A stretch of DNA of 64,000 nucleotides, taken from Halichondria panicea (taxonomy: Eukaryota > Porifera > Demospongiae > Suberitida > Halichondriidae). The notes beneath the pieces are model-generated. The model saw only the letters and a list, made by a program, of their open reading frames with translations. It made no database searches and was not told the origin of the DNA. The stretch spans positions 3,336,646-3,400,645 of the forward strand of contig NC_087391.1 in the NCBI RefSeq assembly GCF_963675165.1. The letters are read 5' to 3'. Positions 33,665 to 45,513 of this stretch are shown piece by piece (positions within the stretch are counted from its first letter, which is position 1; each line of letters starts with the position of its first letter). The translations under genes and the position numbers were made by a program.

Positions 33665-35030
33665 ATTTGTATTTGGCTGTCCGGTATTCTGGTCTGATGA
33701 TGTAGACAACAGGTATGGAGGTGATGAGGATGACTATATTGGAGTCGTGTTGAAGTACCGAGATCAAGGGTAGAGTTGTCTACTGAACAGATACACAAAA
33801 TTAATATGAAAGACTTATTCAAAGTTGAATGAGAATGTAATATGTACGTGTACATGTGCATTCCTCCTCTGTACATTCCTCCTCTGTACCAAGCATGCGA
33901 CATTAAAAATGCTTTTATTGGAACAACAGTTATTGTCAATGATTTATCAATTTTTAACAATGAATGAGTTTAATTGAAGTCCTTTCAAGATGGACGCAGC
34001 ACAAAACACAGTGTTCATGTTGACGAATCATGTTGGCAAGTTAATTTCCGAAACAAATTCCACGGATAACTCTAGTGAAGGCTCGCAAGTAGGTCTTCGG
34101 GCTAACCCTTCCAAGCAATTCTAGCCCGGTACTGCCTGTACAAAATCTGAGGAACAGTCGAAGGTCTTCACGAGAAAGGCAAATAACCAAGTATACGTTC
34201 TTCACTCGCTGTTTTTCCCTCCTCGTTTTCCAGCATATTCAGAGGAAACACTGAGCGCCCTGCCCTGTAGATGGACAAAATTCCAGCAACACTGACTTGC
34301 TGCCAAAAAGGGACATGAATTGTTGGAATCCATTATGGATAGCAACAGATAGCAACAGCTGGCTTCAAAATTAGCAATTTGAATCAGCATTTATTTGCTT
34401 GAGCTTTGCACTGAATGCATGGATACTCTTTCAGTTGTTCGCTGTCAGCTTCATGAGCTATCCACGAACGATTCAGTTAGGATGGGATCGGCATACATTC
34501 TGGGATCGGCATACATTCCAAGAATGAATGCTATTTGCAATGGTAAAACTCCAGAAGCGAGGTAGGGATTATCGTCCCAATGGTTGAAAATGTTTTAAGA
34601 TCGATTTGAGGAGGTGAAAGCAAGATTCGTTGCCATCAAACATGTTGCGATACATTGCATCGCAACATTGCTTCAAAAAAGCTTGAGAACATAATATATC
34701 TATGCCATTTCTCTTAGCAATGTGCATGTGCGAGTGCACTGACTCGAATATATTGGTGCGGACAACCTGGTGAGTACTTGTTGTTAAGTCACCATGGCCT
34801 GAAAAGAAATAACTGTATAATAAGTTTCTATCTGAACAGTCAATCAGCGAAGGACGATTACTTCAGAGGTAAGTTTTTTGTGTGTATGATTATAGCGATG
34901 ATATTTTTAGCTTGCTGGTACATGGCTGATATACTAGGCTTACTTGGTCTGGTTCCAGTGTGCCTACTCAGGCCAGCAATTATTGCAGCCATGCCCACGA
35001 TTTTTAATGTTTTGTGTGTAGTATTTTGTG
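33665..35030. other. Unassigned, possible decayed coding sequence
   Basis: A plus-strand frame at about 33990-34330 gives VFMLTNHVGKLISETNS, FTRKANNQVYVLHSLFFPPR and ALPCRWTKFQQ with one stop, which looks protein-coding in composition but is not a domain I recognise. An exact 18-bp tandem duplication is at 34483-34518. A relative of the 20.4-20.9 kb repeat is at 34835-34920. Confidence 0.3.
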
Positions 35031-35035
35031 TGTAC

Positions 35036-35823
35036 TAAACCTTTCAGCTCTAAATTATTAGTGTAGAGTAAAGCATGGAAATTCAAGCTACATGAAAATC
35101 CGGACGATTTATACTAACTACCTTGGTATCAGCTTCACAGCTTTCTTCACAATGAGGTAATGAGCATGCTAAAATAAACGTGCGATAATTGCATTTTCGG
35201 AATCAATTAGAGTTTGCCATCAGCTTTTTCATGTACCTTTAGCTGAGCAGAAACAGCTGCACTGCTGCACAAAACTTGCTGAGAAGTTTTCGCACAAAAA
35301 GTGCTAGGTCAGCAGCAAGGTGCGGCTAGCCCTCGATAATTGACTTGTAGCTGACCTAGCAGTTTTGTGTTTCTGCTCAGCTAAAGATGTAAAGTGGACA
35401 TGACATGGACATGACAGAAAAATTTAGCTAATTCAACTCGAAATTGCTCTCCGAAAAAATACAATTATCGCACGTTTATTTTGCATGCTCATTACCTCAT
35501 TATGAAGAAAAGAAAAAGAAAGCTGTGAAGCAGGTATGTTTCTCTTTAGTTTCTGCATAGCTCTTGTTTCATGTAGCTTGAATTTCCATCCTTTACTCTA
35601 GTAGGTAGTTTAAATAGGTAGTTTAAAGCAATCGGGAGGGAGGAGGGAGCTGTTCATTCAGCCAAAGGTGAGATTTTGCAAAAAACCTAGTTTTCTAGCT
35701 GTTAATTTTGTAAAAGCTAATAACTTACTAGTACCATGCTTCCTCCCGATTCCGATTGAATAGTCTGCACAAACCTTTGAACTACCTACTACACTAAAAA
35801 TTTAGAGCTGAAAGGAAGGTTTA
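35036..35823. mobile_element. Long hairpin MITE (about 790 bp)
   Basis: Left end TAAACCTTTCAGCTCTAAAT is mirrored by the right end, reverse-complemented TAAACCTTCCTTTCAGCTCT. Further paired blocks run inward: GCATGGAAATTCAAGCTACA, GCTTCACAGCTTTCTTC and GAGGTAATGAGCATGC, with their complements near 35460-35590. AGCTGAGCAGAAACA lies near the centre at 35240 with its complement near 35370. The whole element can fold on itself. It is non-coding, so it would depend on another element's transposase. Confidence 0.7.
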
Positions 35824-36060
35824 GACCTCCGGAATTAGAGATAAGTAAATAAGTAGCTAAACCAATTTTTTACACATAATTGCTGGTCCCAGTCCTTAAC
35901 CTACCTTGGAGTATGCACGCTCAGCATCGGTGCATGTAAGGGGTCATTGCTTAGTTTATTATCAGCTGTGAAGAATGCTGGAATTTTGTCTTCAATCGGA
36001 GATCGGAAAGTTTGGGCTGGTGAGATGGTGAGAGGCAGGCCAGGAATGTAACTGTGCACA

Positions 36061-36232
36061 CGTGCGTGTGCATGTGCATCTGTATGTGTACACACGCGCT
36101 TGTGTGTGTTGTGCGTGCACATACATTCATGTGTATTGGTGCGCACGTGTGTGCGTGCACATACATTCATGTGTATTGGTGCGCACGTGTGCACATACAT
36201 TCATGTGTATTGGTGCGCACATGTGTGTGTGC
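36061..36232. repeat. GT/AC-rich minisatellite
   Basis: The unit GTGCACATACATTCATGTGT plus ATTGGTGCGCACGTGT occurs three times (ATACATTCAT starts at 36121, 36161 and 36195; spacing 40 and 34). A simple GT/CA-rich tract precedes it. Long frames here on both strands are artefacts of the repeat. Confidence 0.85.
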
Positions 36233-36235
36233 GCT

Positions 36236-36343
36236 GTCCAAGCTGCGACTGTTCATTGAGGAAAGTGATCAGAACCTCAAGTATCTGGGCCTCCTGGCCA
36301 TGGCCAAGATACTCAAGGCACAGCCAAAGATAGTCCAAGTCGG
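36236..36343 (+). CDS. AP3D1: AP-3 delta adaptin exon (orphan)
   Basis: One plus-strand segment reads LSKLRLFIEESDQNLKYLGL followed by LAMAKILKAQPKIVQ. This is the HEAT-like repeat typical of the adaptin N-terminal trunk and is closest, as far as I can recall, to the delta subunit of the AP-3 clathrin-adaptor complex, which sorts cargo to lysosome-related organelles. It begins right after the minisatellite and ends at a possible GT donor (GTCGGC, not a strong site). No neighbouring AP-3 exon was found within the window, so it may be one exon of a gene with long introns or a displaced gene fragment. Confidence 0.6.
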
Positions 36344-36344
36344 C

Positions 36345-37100
36345 ATGTGTAAAATAGTAGTACTTTATACCATGCTGTACTTTATACCATGCTACCAATT
36401 TACATTATCAGTGCTGCTTAAAAATTAATTGTTACGCCTAGGCTTCACAATGTACAGACGATTTCTGGTTGGCACAAGTTAAAAGTTACTCCACACACTG
36501 TGTGTTTCTCCCTACCCTGCTAACCTACTAATGCAAATGCAATGGCGATCCTACACAATGCATATCACACACAAGCCAAGCTGGGAAACGTAACACATTA
36601 TGTTGATATCAAGTAAAACAGTGTAAAACAGTATACTCATAAACCACTCCACTCATAAACCCAACAATCATAATTGCCTTTGCTTTCCTCTAAAAATTGC
36701 TTTCCTCTAAAAAGTTGACTCTGAAGAAATGGACAGAGCAACCACACTAATTATGCCTGTGTTCTTCCGATTTGTAGATACCTTGACTCCGACAGTCTTA
36801 CAAGAGCAACCACACTAATTATGCGTAAGACATTATTCTTCGATACCTTGACTCTGAAGAAATGGACAGTCGCACTCCAGCTTTGTAAAGATACTTTATT
36901 AAGATCTCATGAGGCAGTAACAACAGTATACACCACAAACAATCTTGGAAGACAGAGTAATGAACTTATAACTTGTGATAGTCTTATTTTTATTAGTCTT
37001 TGTCTTGTAGCTTGTGTTTCATTATTTACATCCATTCTTGATCTTCAGTGTTCTTGCACTTTGAACTGCATGATTAAATTAAAAAGTTCATTATAGCAGT
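36345..37100. other. Unassigned stretch with rearranged short duplications
   Basis: Exact 17-bp tandem pairs at 36360-36393 and 36680-36713. The phrase ACTCTGAAGAAATGGACAG and the phrase AGAGCAACCACACTAATTAT each occur twice in altered order between 36715 and 36870. No gene. Confidence 0.45.
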
Positions 37101-37102
37101 AT

Positions 37103-38004
37103 TTAACCCTTTCCCGGCTTTAATTAAAACAAAATAATACAGAATTAATACATGTTTTTCTTTAAAAATCCATATCTTATGAACCATACATTAAAATCAC
37201 TCGTAACTATTTCCTACAGGTAGCCCAGACCCCAGGGGTACCATGACATCATCATCGTTACCTAGCAACTGACCACCCCCAACTAATTAGCGATTGTTTA
37301 CAAACATTCACAATTATGTACACAAACAATATTATACGAAGGCACAAAGTGCTATAGACACTAAGTAAGTGTTCTCAATGTTCTCACGGTGACATAGTTC
37401 GATCAGGATCTGCCGAAACTTCTCTGCGAGGTCGTATCAGCAGACGCCCTTTTCCCGGGAAACGTTCTTCACCCACACACGTTTACAAGTTCAATGGTGG
37501 CTCATGATATCCACTGCTGTACTAACTAGCCTAAGCAAACATATACTGAAGCTATCCTGAAGCTATCAGTATACAGTATGTTTTACAAATGCTACTCTAG
37601 ACTTACCAGATCCAGAAACTTGGTCCAGCTCCTTCAGGCTCCTCAGGCTCTTTATTTTTTAGCTTGAGGTAGCTTCCTACCTAGCTATGATCCCAGTCAC
37701 TGTCCTCTCACTCTACAAGGCCATGAGGATTGATATTCTCACTGTCTAGCAGCTCTAGAACCCCACTGAGGTTGTACTACGAAGATCTTGAAGTCATCAT
37801 CAAACGGTCACTTTTCTTTCGACCGTACTGCACAAAGTGTACCTCGAAGCAAGATGTTGAAAATACCACGTGAAAGAGCAGCTCAATGCGCATGTGCTGG
37901 TACCTACAGCGTGCGCATAGCTCCAACACAGCCAGCACAGCAAATTTTTGAAAAATCTCGGTCAGCTGGACGACATATGTCGTCCAAAGCCGGGAAAGGG
38001 TTAA
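37103..38004. mobile_element. piggyBac-type MITE, second family, copy Q1
   Basis: TTAA duplications at 37103-37106 and 38001-38004 flank 894 bp with 15-bp perfect inverted ends CCCTTTCCCGGCTTT. The right end continues with a palindrome around ACGACATATGTCGT. There is no transposase; copy Q2 is at 58164-59472. TTAA and CCCTTT ends indicate mobilisation by a piggyBac transposase. Confidence 0.85.
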
Positions 38005-38780
38005 TAACTAAATATAGATCTAGCAAAATTCAAGACGACAAACCGTTAGATGCTACAACTTAACGGTGAAGTTCGCTACGGGAGAAGAACGGCCAGGAGG
38101 TGCCCGTTAAAGTGGTCCCATTACGAGGTTCCGTATTATACGTTAACGGACCCGTTTAATTACCTGAATGTGCGTGCACGTTGCCCGTTTATGACTAGCG
38201 CTTTTGCTGTGAGAGCTGTGCCGTTCAATCGAGGTTCTTGATGCTCTAACTCTTCATCTTCAATTCATCGCTATTCATTTCCTGTGTACAAAGGGTAATA
38301 TTATACAAAGGGTAATATTAATAAATTCTCTCATACCCACCCAAGAATTACTTATACGATGCCTCATTACCACTCAGAGCATGAGCATGTTCATCAGCTT
38401 CCTGCATGGATGTATTCAGTCAAAATAATTACATTATTCAGTGTGAAGTACACTTACATTTGGGTCACACTGGGTCAACAGGATCTGGAGAATCAGAGTC
38501 ATCATCGTCCATGTCCATAGAGAAACTATAGCTAGCTATGTATGAACAACAACTGTGTATCAGCTAAAAGCTACTGCTTACTTTCTTCAGCGAAGAACAC
38601 AGCAGCATCTAAAACTCATCAACGTTTAGTATCCTGATCAAAATATTGCTAAGAGTATTGCAGAGGTTCTTGATTGCACTTACGGCTTGTTATAATTGGA
38701 AATAGGGTGGGGCCTGGCATGGATAATTGGTCTTGCAGGGTGCAGCTACAAAGGTCATAAAAGGCGCCAAACTTTTTCAC
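38005..38780. other. Unassigned stretch
   Basis: Exact 17-bp tandem pair at 38287-38303 and 38304-38320. No convincing gene. Confidence 0.4.
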
Positions 38781-38785
38781 ACAAA

Positions 38786-39690
38786 ATGTCTGGAGGTCGA
38801 GGATCAGGAGCTGGTGGTGCTGCAGTAGACGTAGATGCATATGCAGTGGTGTTATGCAGTGGTGTTACACCAAGAAGACGTCAGAGAACAACCAAGGGAG
38901 ATATCAAGCCAATGCTGCACGTTCAGAATCACAACATTACATTACATGCCACGCCAGGGTTTTTTTGACGTCTTCTTCTTCATCTCGACAGTGACATTGA
39001 CAATGAAGATGGTTTTGATAACTGATTCGACTGAGTTAGGCCTCTTATCTGCTTATGGTCCAAATGAAAGAAGACGACCAATTGGACACCCACACCTCCT
39101 GCTAGTGGTTTTCCCCTGCCAGTGGTTTTCCCCTGTTAGTGAAACTACTGGACGCCAAATAGGCAGACCCGGCCACAGACTGATATAATATCACTCCTAC
39201 AACAACAACAAGGAATGCTAGAATGCTAAAGACAGTTCTAGCACAGCAAAAACACATGGAGGAACAAGTCTACCTTTCATCTGGAAGCGATGGTCACAAG
39301 CAGAAAGCCAGGGTCACCAGACAGCAGTTTATGTACATCTGTACATCATCTACAGCCGCTTACGATGCCTTCAAGATGATTTTTTACCACACGAGAGGTG
39401 TGCTATAATTATTAACCATACTTTCGTTTTTTACCTTGTCAGAACATAATCAGCTGGTAAAGAGTCAGCTGGTTAAAAACTTCTGTAAGGATCAAGTTAA
39501 ACGTAAGTATTTATTTAATCACATGCTTGAAAATTTCCCTGGTTGTATATATACTGTACAGATGCAGTTCAGCGGCAGATCAGGCCACAGTGGTCTCTCG
39601 ATCAAAAAGAAAACAGCGCAGAACTTATTGAGGCCAAAGCTAAACAAAGTCGGTGGCTCGGTGTGCATGCGCAAGCGAGGTATACGGTAG
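38786..39690 (+). pseudogene. Unidentified decayed spliced ORF
   Basis: Frames in plus orientation read MSGGRGSGAGGAAVDVDAYA, LSAYGPNERRRPIGHP, ETTGRQIGRP, LLQQQQGMLKTVLAQQKHME, HKQKARVTRQQFMYIC and SEHNQLVKSQLVKNF, followed by a GTAAGT donor (39504) and an AG acceptor near 39560. The Gln-rich coiled coil followed by a basic segment looks like a real protein. A 15-bp unit repeated with a 2-bp spacer at about 39104-39136 and other indels break it. I do not recognise the family; the general plan recalls the accessory genes at 42 and 50 kb, but I see no decisive motif. Confidence 0.4.
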
Positions 39691-39699
39691 TGTGTTTGT

Positions 39700-42245
39700 G
39701 TGTCTGTCTGTGTGTGTAGAGTGCTGCTCAAGGATAAATGAAGTGGTTTTCTAGCCATGTTTTCTTGGATTGTTTTCTTGGATTTGCAAAATAATGCTTC
39801 GTTCTCTAGCTTACTTGGAATGCTCAGTGCGAAGCGAAACTTGTCCATGTAGTGTTACTACTACTTAGCAGTTAGCTCTGCACTAGAACGCTAGCTATTG
39901 GTAGCTGCAAGAGTGATAAAAGAGCTGCTACTCTTAGCAACGATCACGGTCGATCATTTCCCGTACAACGCAAGCTAAGCATGTGGTATAGCTTCACCGA
40001 GGCATCAGCACCCGCGGTGATTTCATTTAAATTTAGTATCATTACACACACACCCTTCACACCCCCTTAGAAATATCAAAACCGGAAATTAATTGTTAAG
40101 CCGGCTGAACTCAAGCAAGGTTACTCATCACAGAGGAATCAGATGACAGTGATGATCCAGCTGTGATCATTGAACAGCTTAGCCTCCTTCATAAGGCCTC
40201 AAAAAGGAGGCCTGCTACTGACTGTTTGCGCATGCGCAAAATTATTGGATAATTTCCCCGTAATGTTTCCCATTAAACTGACATTTTACCCGAAAAATAT
40301 CATATACACACAATATACACACAAAGAACACTACATACACAGAGCTATTAGCTAGCTAGCTAGAGACAGAGCTGTACGTTTGGTTGCAGCATGCTATTTC
40401 TTCCAAGGTTAAAGGTTAGTGTGTCAGATGGGCGTGGCCTGTCCATATAGGCTATTGTCAGCCTTCTCTCCGTTCAGACGATTGCCATCCATCCACACTG
40501 TTGCAGGCTGTGAGTCCTTTGTTAACATAGCAGGCTAAGGGTAGCTATCTTCACAATCGCACTTCTCCACTTCCGTTCGTTGTGACGTTATGGCGTTATG
40601 GTTTTACTGAGCATTATACAATGATATCCGGAGTCTCCAGTTTCTGGGGATTATGTGGCGCATGCGCAAACAGTCCGAGGAAGAGCGGCCTGGGATCGAG
40701 GCGAACAGTTAAAATCCCACTTTTTACCATGTAGTTTTGAACACTCTCATGATAGACCTCGATAAGAGGTACGAGGCCAAAGTAATGAAGGATGGTGGAG
40801 CAGTCATGGCGGGACAACCATCCGCAAGTGCTAATGCTCCAAAATGGGCTCACAGAAATGAGACCTGTATATCCAGATGCGAATGTTTAACAGAGGTGGT
40901 TTAATTTGACAAAACTCATTTCAGAAACTCTTATGTATCATTATCACTAACTGTATTGTTCATGCTGTTATGCAATTATTCCTGCCAAAGTCAATAATTA
41001 CCTAGTTTTCAAGCAGTTCATAAGCTTGTTAATACCATGTTTTCAAGGTTTTGAGTACTAGTTTTCAAGCATTTCACGGTTTGAGTACTGCCTGTGGTTC
41101 ACACAACAGTAGTAATCAAGTTTGGAAGTGTCCAATTAACAAGAATGGAAACCTGTTAGGGGAGTTTTCAAGCTGAAAACTGAAAACTATATGCTTAGTT
41201 GCTGTGTAGTTGCTGTGAGTGCCTTATGAAGTTTACCTTCCCTTTACGATATGCAAATAAAGACAAAATATAATGTGTAGATCGTGAAGATATAGAACAT
41301 AATAATGTTTAGTTTTTAACATGCACATACTACATGCAGTCTTTAAATGTGTCACTGATCTTTACATGACTGTAACTTAGTCAACCGCTCAACAGTGCTG
41401 AAATCCAACCAGTTTTCCTTGGATCTCGGATTTTCGATCCCTCCATCCATCCCTCCATCCATCGAGTTCAATTCGAGTGCAATTACTGGCTGTAGTTTTC
41501 ATAATGAATGGCAACAAGATCTCCAAAGATAGAACTCTTCGTTTCCCTGTGTAGACCTGGAGGGAGCATGTAGGAATGTAAACGTGTACAAATTTACAAA
41601 GCAGTGTACAAATTTGCACAATAAATATATAAATATTGCATGGTTGACTGCATATGTGCCGGAAGCCACGCCTTAGCGAACAATTTCGTGTATAGGACCA
41701 TGAAAACATATAGGACCATGAAAACATATTGCGGTTAATTTACTTATTCTCTTTATACGTAATAATTTCTTATTGCAGATGCACTTACGACTGTTTCATC
41801 ATCAGTTGATACTTTCAATTATTTTGTAACTGAGTAACTGAACAATAATTTATGGACAATTTATTATACAATTTATTATACAATTTATTATACAATTCGT
41901 ATGTTGTTTGTACAATTAATGCTCTTATTGACAACATCACTGAGTTTCCTTTGCCTGATATTCCTTGAAAACATTTCAAATCTCCAACAGGATTCATGAA
42001 GAAGTATATACTCAAAGGAAACTTAAAGGAAACTTGAAAAATAATGCACATCAGAAACATAGGAAAGAGCACGTTTTTAAAGCTCCTATGCAGAAACTTA
42101 AAGCTACAGTATAGGATTCAGGCACAAAATTTACCCTAAATTCCATGTTTATAGCAATTCATTTATTTTGACAGAATAATCCACTTTGATATCAACACAT
42201 GAATCACAATGACAAATCGTTATTCACAATGACACAATGCCAGCA
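39700..42245. other. Largely unassigned stretch
   Basis: Holds the inverted copy (about 40370-40610) of the repeat at 11730-11960, a CATCCATCC run near 41440, an exact 18-bp tandem pair at 41691-41726 and three copies of CAATTTATTATA near 41860-41895. No gene is recognised; open frames at 40614-40853 and 41389-41727 lack any motif. Confidence 0.45.
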
Positions 42246-42249
42246 GCAT

Positions 42250-43493
42250 GTTTTGTTCAATTGTCTATAGACCAAACCCCCAGAAATCATCAAGCAAAAA
42301 GGGGTGGTTCGGTCTAGTTGAATTTTCTCCAATCACTCTGGGTAGCGTCTGCTTCATCAACTGCTTTGACTTTTTCCTCTTGGCCTTATCGTCTAACTTG
42401 AGCATGGTAGAGGCTTTACAACCATCACATAAAGAGTAGCTCCCTCAACACTTTCAGTTCCACTCTCTTCACTCGACATAAACTCCTTCACCAGTACGCC
42501 TCTCTTTTTGCTCCATGGGAATTGAAATTGTATTCAAAAAGGCAGCCATTCGAGTATCACGTTTCTGGATTATGAAAATAATGAGATTAATCACAGGTAA
42601 TAAACCACTCACTCTTTTAATGCGATTTTGCCGACGTTGTTGTATGAGCTTAGTCTCATACTTTTCATACTTTCCATTATCCTTTAAGTTGATAAAAACG
42701 TCTTGCAGCATCTACATGCATGATGTCAGTGGTAAGGTATATGTAGTGTGTGCCCCAAGGATATAGTACACGCACGCACATACACACACAAATGATGTGA
42801 CCAAATCTTCTCAAATCTTCTCAACTCACCTCTTACTGTTATAGCAGCCACATGTGAATTAATTGCCCTCATTTCTGACACCAGTTTTCGCAAAATATTT
42901 TGATTCACAGGGTCAGTGAAGTGTTTTCTATCATAATAATCATGAGTAACTAACTAACAGAAGGAACTTCTTACTTTGTATCAAATCCAGAGAATTCTCT
43001 CGATTCATCATCCAACAGAGCCTTGTATACTTCTCGTAGCTCATGCATGTAAAACATCATTGTACAGCAACTATAATCACCCTAACCCATGTGGGAACCT
43101 TCCTTTTCAATTTCTCACCAGAGCTGCCTGTATCTGTACTGGTCACTGGGGTATCAAGTTCTCTCCGCTCAACGACGGCATCCAATCTACCTGAGAAGCT
43201 TGCTTTCATTATTTCTTCAAGAATCTTCTGTTACGTGGGGTCGCTTCTTATTGGATGGCAGATTTTCATTGGTTTCACTGAATAACTTCTGCGATGCACA
43301 AAGCCACCTGTATCCTTCTGAGATGGTATAGCATCAACAAGTGGGATAACATCTGATTCCTCAAGGAGAGGATCTTCGGAATCGGCAGAGTTTGAGTGCA
43401 GAGATATAGCTGCCTTGCACATAGCTAGCATGGAAAGTATTACGCATGCGCGTGGATCCTCTTTTTTCAAATTAATGCCCTGCACTGCATATG
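42250..43493 (-). pseudogene. Accessory gene of Tnp2 element (copy B)
   Basis: Spliced minus-strand gene remnant starting about 100 bp from, and divergent to, the Tnp2 copy at 43590. In order: acidic N-terminus (SLHSNSADSEDPLLEESD); NQNILRKLVSEMRAINSHVA near 42830-42910; DNGKYEKYETKLIQQRRQNR near 42630-42680; a probable intron; MAAFLNTISIPMEQKERR near 42500-42560; and in a shifted frame MSSEESGTES followed by VVKPLP near 42400-42480. The same order (coiled region, Arg-rich stretch, intron, EYMSSEES, PxPWRS) appears in the gene at 50045-51525. Function unknown; frames are broken. Confidence 0.6.
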
Positions 43494-43589
43494 ATCTGGA
43501 TCTGAGCTAGCTAGCTACAGATATAATTATATATAGACTCTATATATAATTATATAGATATCACTGACCATACACAAGCTTTTGTTACG

Positions 43590-45340
43590 ATGGCTTCACT
43601 CGAAAGAAAGAGAGTTGCATTGCACAGGTATACAGTCTGTCCTCACTGTGGAAAGGAACTAAGTCACAAGAAATTCAAGGAACACGAAAGATTGTACTAT
43701 TGCACTGATGCTAAGAAGTTGGATAATGACCACAGTAGTGATTTCAGTAGTATTGAAGAAGTCTGATGATTTATTTTATTATTTTATGACACCATGACCC
43801 ACTTCCCACGTACCGATGCACAGAAATTGTGGATTCTGATAAAGGTATAATTATACTGACTAGGACTAGAACTATAATAATTGTTATGTTTTTTCCAATA
43901 GAACATTGGATTGAGAATGATGACGACCTGGATGAAGACCTTTGTGTAAACGATACCGTCATCCCACCTCAAGAGGTTGGCGATCTCATTGTTGATGACC
44001 CTCAAGTAAATCGTCTTATGAGCTGGATTGTTGTTCTTGTTCTTGTTGCAGTGTTTCAGACAAAATTCCGTGTCACAGATAGGCTCTGTCAGAATTTACA
44101 GGTTCAAAAGACACATGGTGACATTTATACCCGATTTCGAATCTTTTGACAAAAACGTTGCTTGCAGACAGTGTTTTTCACTCTACACATGTTGGCATGT
44201 GTACTGGCGTGATTGTTTATGATTTATCCTGTTCTATCCTGTTTTTATCCTGATGTACTATTTATCATGTGTCATACCATACATTTACGCTATTGTGTAA
44301 TTCACAGGTGGTTGTTTATTCTCACATTGATCATGCATCCTTGTTTCTGGATCATTCTAGAATTATTCTGTCCATCCATTACCTTTTTAGTTGTTGGTTT
44401 TTGAGTTGCTGTCTTTGTATAGTTTGCTGGTACTATTCCCTTATTGTGAATTTACTAGATCTATATGAAATATAAAAATGTTTATTGGCAGTCAATCTCA
44501 ACAATAGTAATAGTCAAGTCTGTATGGTTGCAAGAAGAATCCAACAACACATGTGTAGATAGACAGTCTGTGAAAAAGTGCTCGTTCAAATCTTTTCCAA
44601 TGTCAGAAAAATGCGATACACCTCTATTGAAAACAATGCAGACACTCTCTTAGTATCTATCGACGCTCATATTGAATTCAAACTTTATGCAAGAGTGTGA
44701 GTCAACAAGGAATCAAAGACGATCTGAAGTACGCACGACGTTTATGATGGTAAATTGTGGAAAGAATTTACTAATTATAAAGAGAAGCCTTTTCTGTCTG
44801 AGCCGAATTGCTATGGACTACTTTTTGGTTCCAGCCATTTGAACATGTGACATACTCTGTTGGGGTTCTTTACATATCTGTTCTCAATCTTCCAGAAATC
44901 GTTTCAAGATAAAGAACACCATTCTTGTTGGGGTCATTCCCGGTCCAAAAGAGCCATCTTTGACAATCAATACACTAGATTTGTGGAAAGGGGTTTCCTT
45001 AAAAGTACATTCCACTGTGCTCATTTAGGAGTTTCATGTGACATACCAGCCGGGCGAAAAGTTTGTGGATTCTTAGGGCATTCAGTAAATCTTGGTTGTA
45101 CTCTGTACTCGTTGTCTGCAAAACTTTTCATCAACTACATCACACCGGAATTTTGATAGGGCGTCTTGGCCAAAAAGAACTAATCAAAAACACCGTGATG
45201 AGGTGATGAACTGTAACACCCGTACAAGAAGATCAGAATTGGAGTTGAAATTAAGTTGTAGGTTTGTAGGTTTACAGTTCTCTTAGATCTCCCATACTTT
45301 GACCCAGTTCGAATGCCAATTCGAACTGGTTAAAAAATGA
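43590..45340 (+). pseudogene. Tnp2-type transposase, copy B, truncated
   Basis: First exon MASLERKRVALHRYTVCPHC with CGKELSHKKFKEHERLYYC, a short zinc-knuckle-like N-terminus also found in copy A. Then ENDDDLDEDLCVND (43910-43955), KCSFKSFPMSEKCDTPLL (44575-44630), TINTLDLW, HLGVSCDIPAGRKVCGFLGH (45025-45085) and WPKRTNQKHRDEVMN (45165-45210). These match copy A block for block up to the segment before DPMHNLF, where homology ends near 45340. There are many frameshifts. It lies divergent to the accessory gene on its left. Confidence 0.75.
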
Positions 45341-45513
45341 AATTTCCCATCCGTTATTGGTGGAGGATTGGTGTGGTATAGAACCAGTGAGATTTCCTCC
45401 ATAGGAAATGCAGATTTCAGTCACAGGATATCTCACATTTCATAACAATATGAAATAACAATATGAAATAACTGCTTGAAAAGTCATGTTTCCATATTAG
45501 GAAATGTAAAATT

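Noticed and set aside
36054..36428. Several long overlapping frames on both strands
   Set aside because: They come from the GT/AC-rich minisatellite, which is open in many frames; only the AP-3-like segment after it has family motifs.
39519..42072. Minus-strand frames of 80-112 codons
   Set aside because: No recognisable motif, splice context or composition bias; they lie in AT-rich repeats and are treated as chance.
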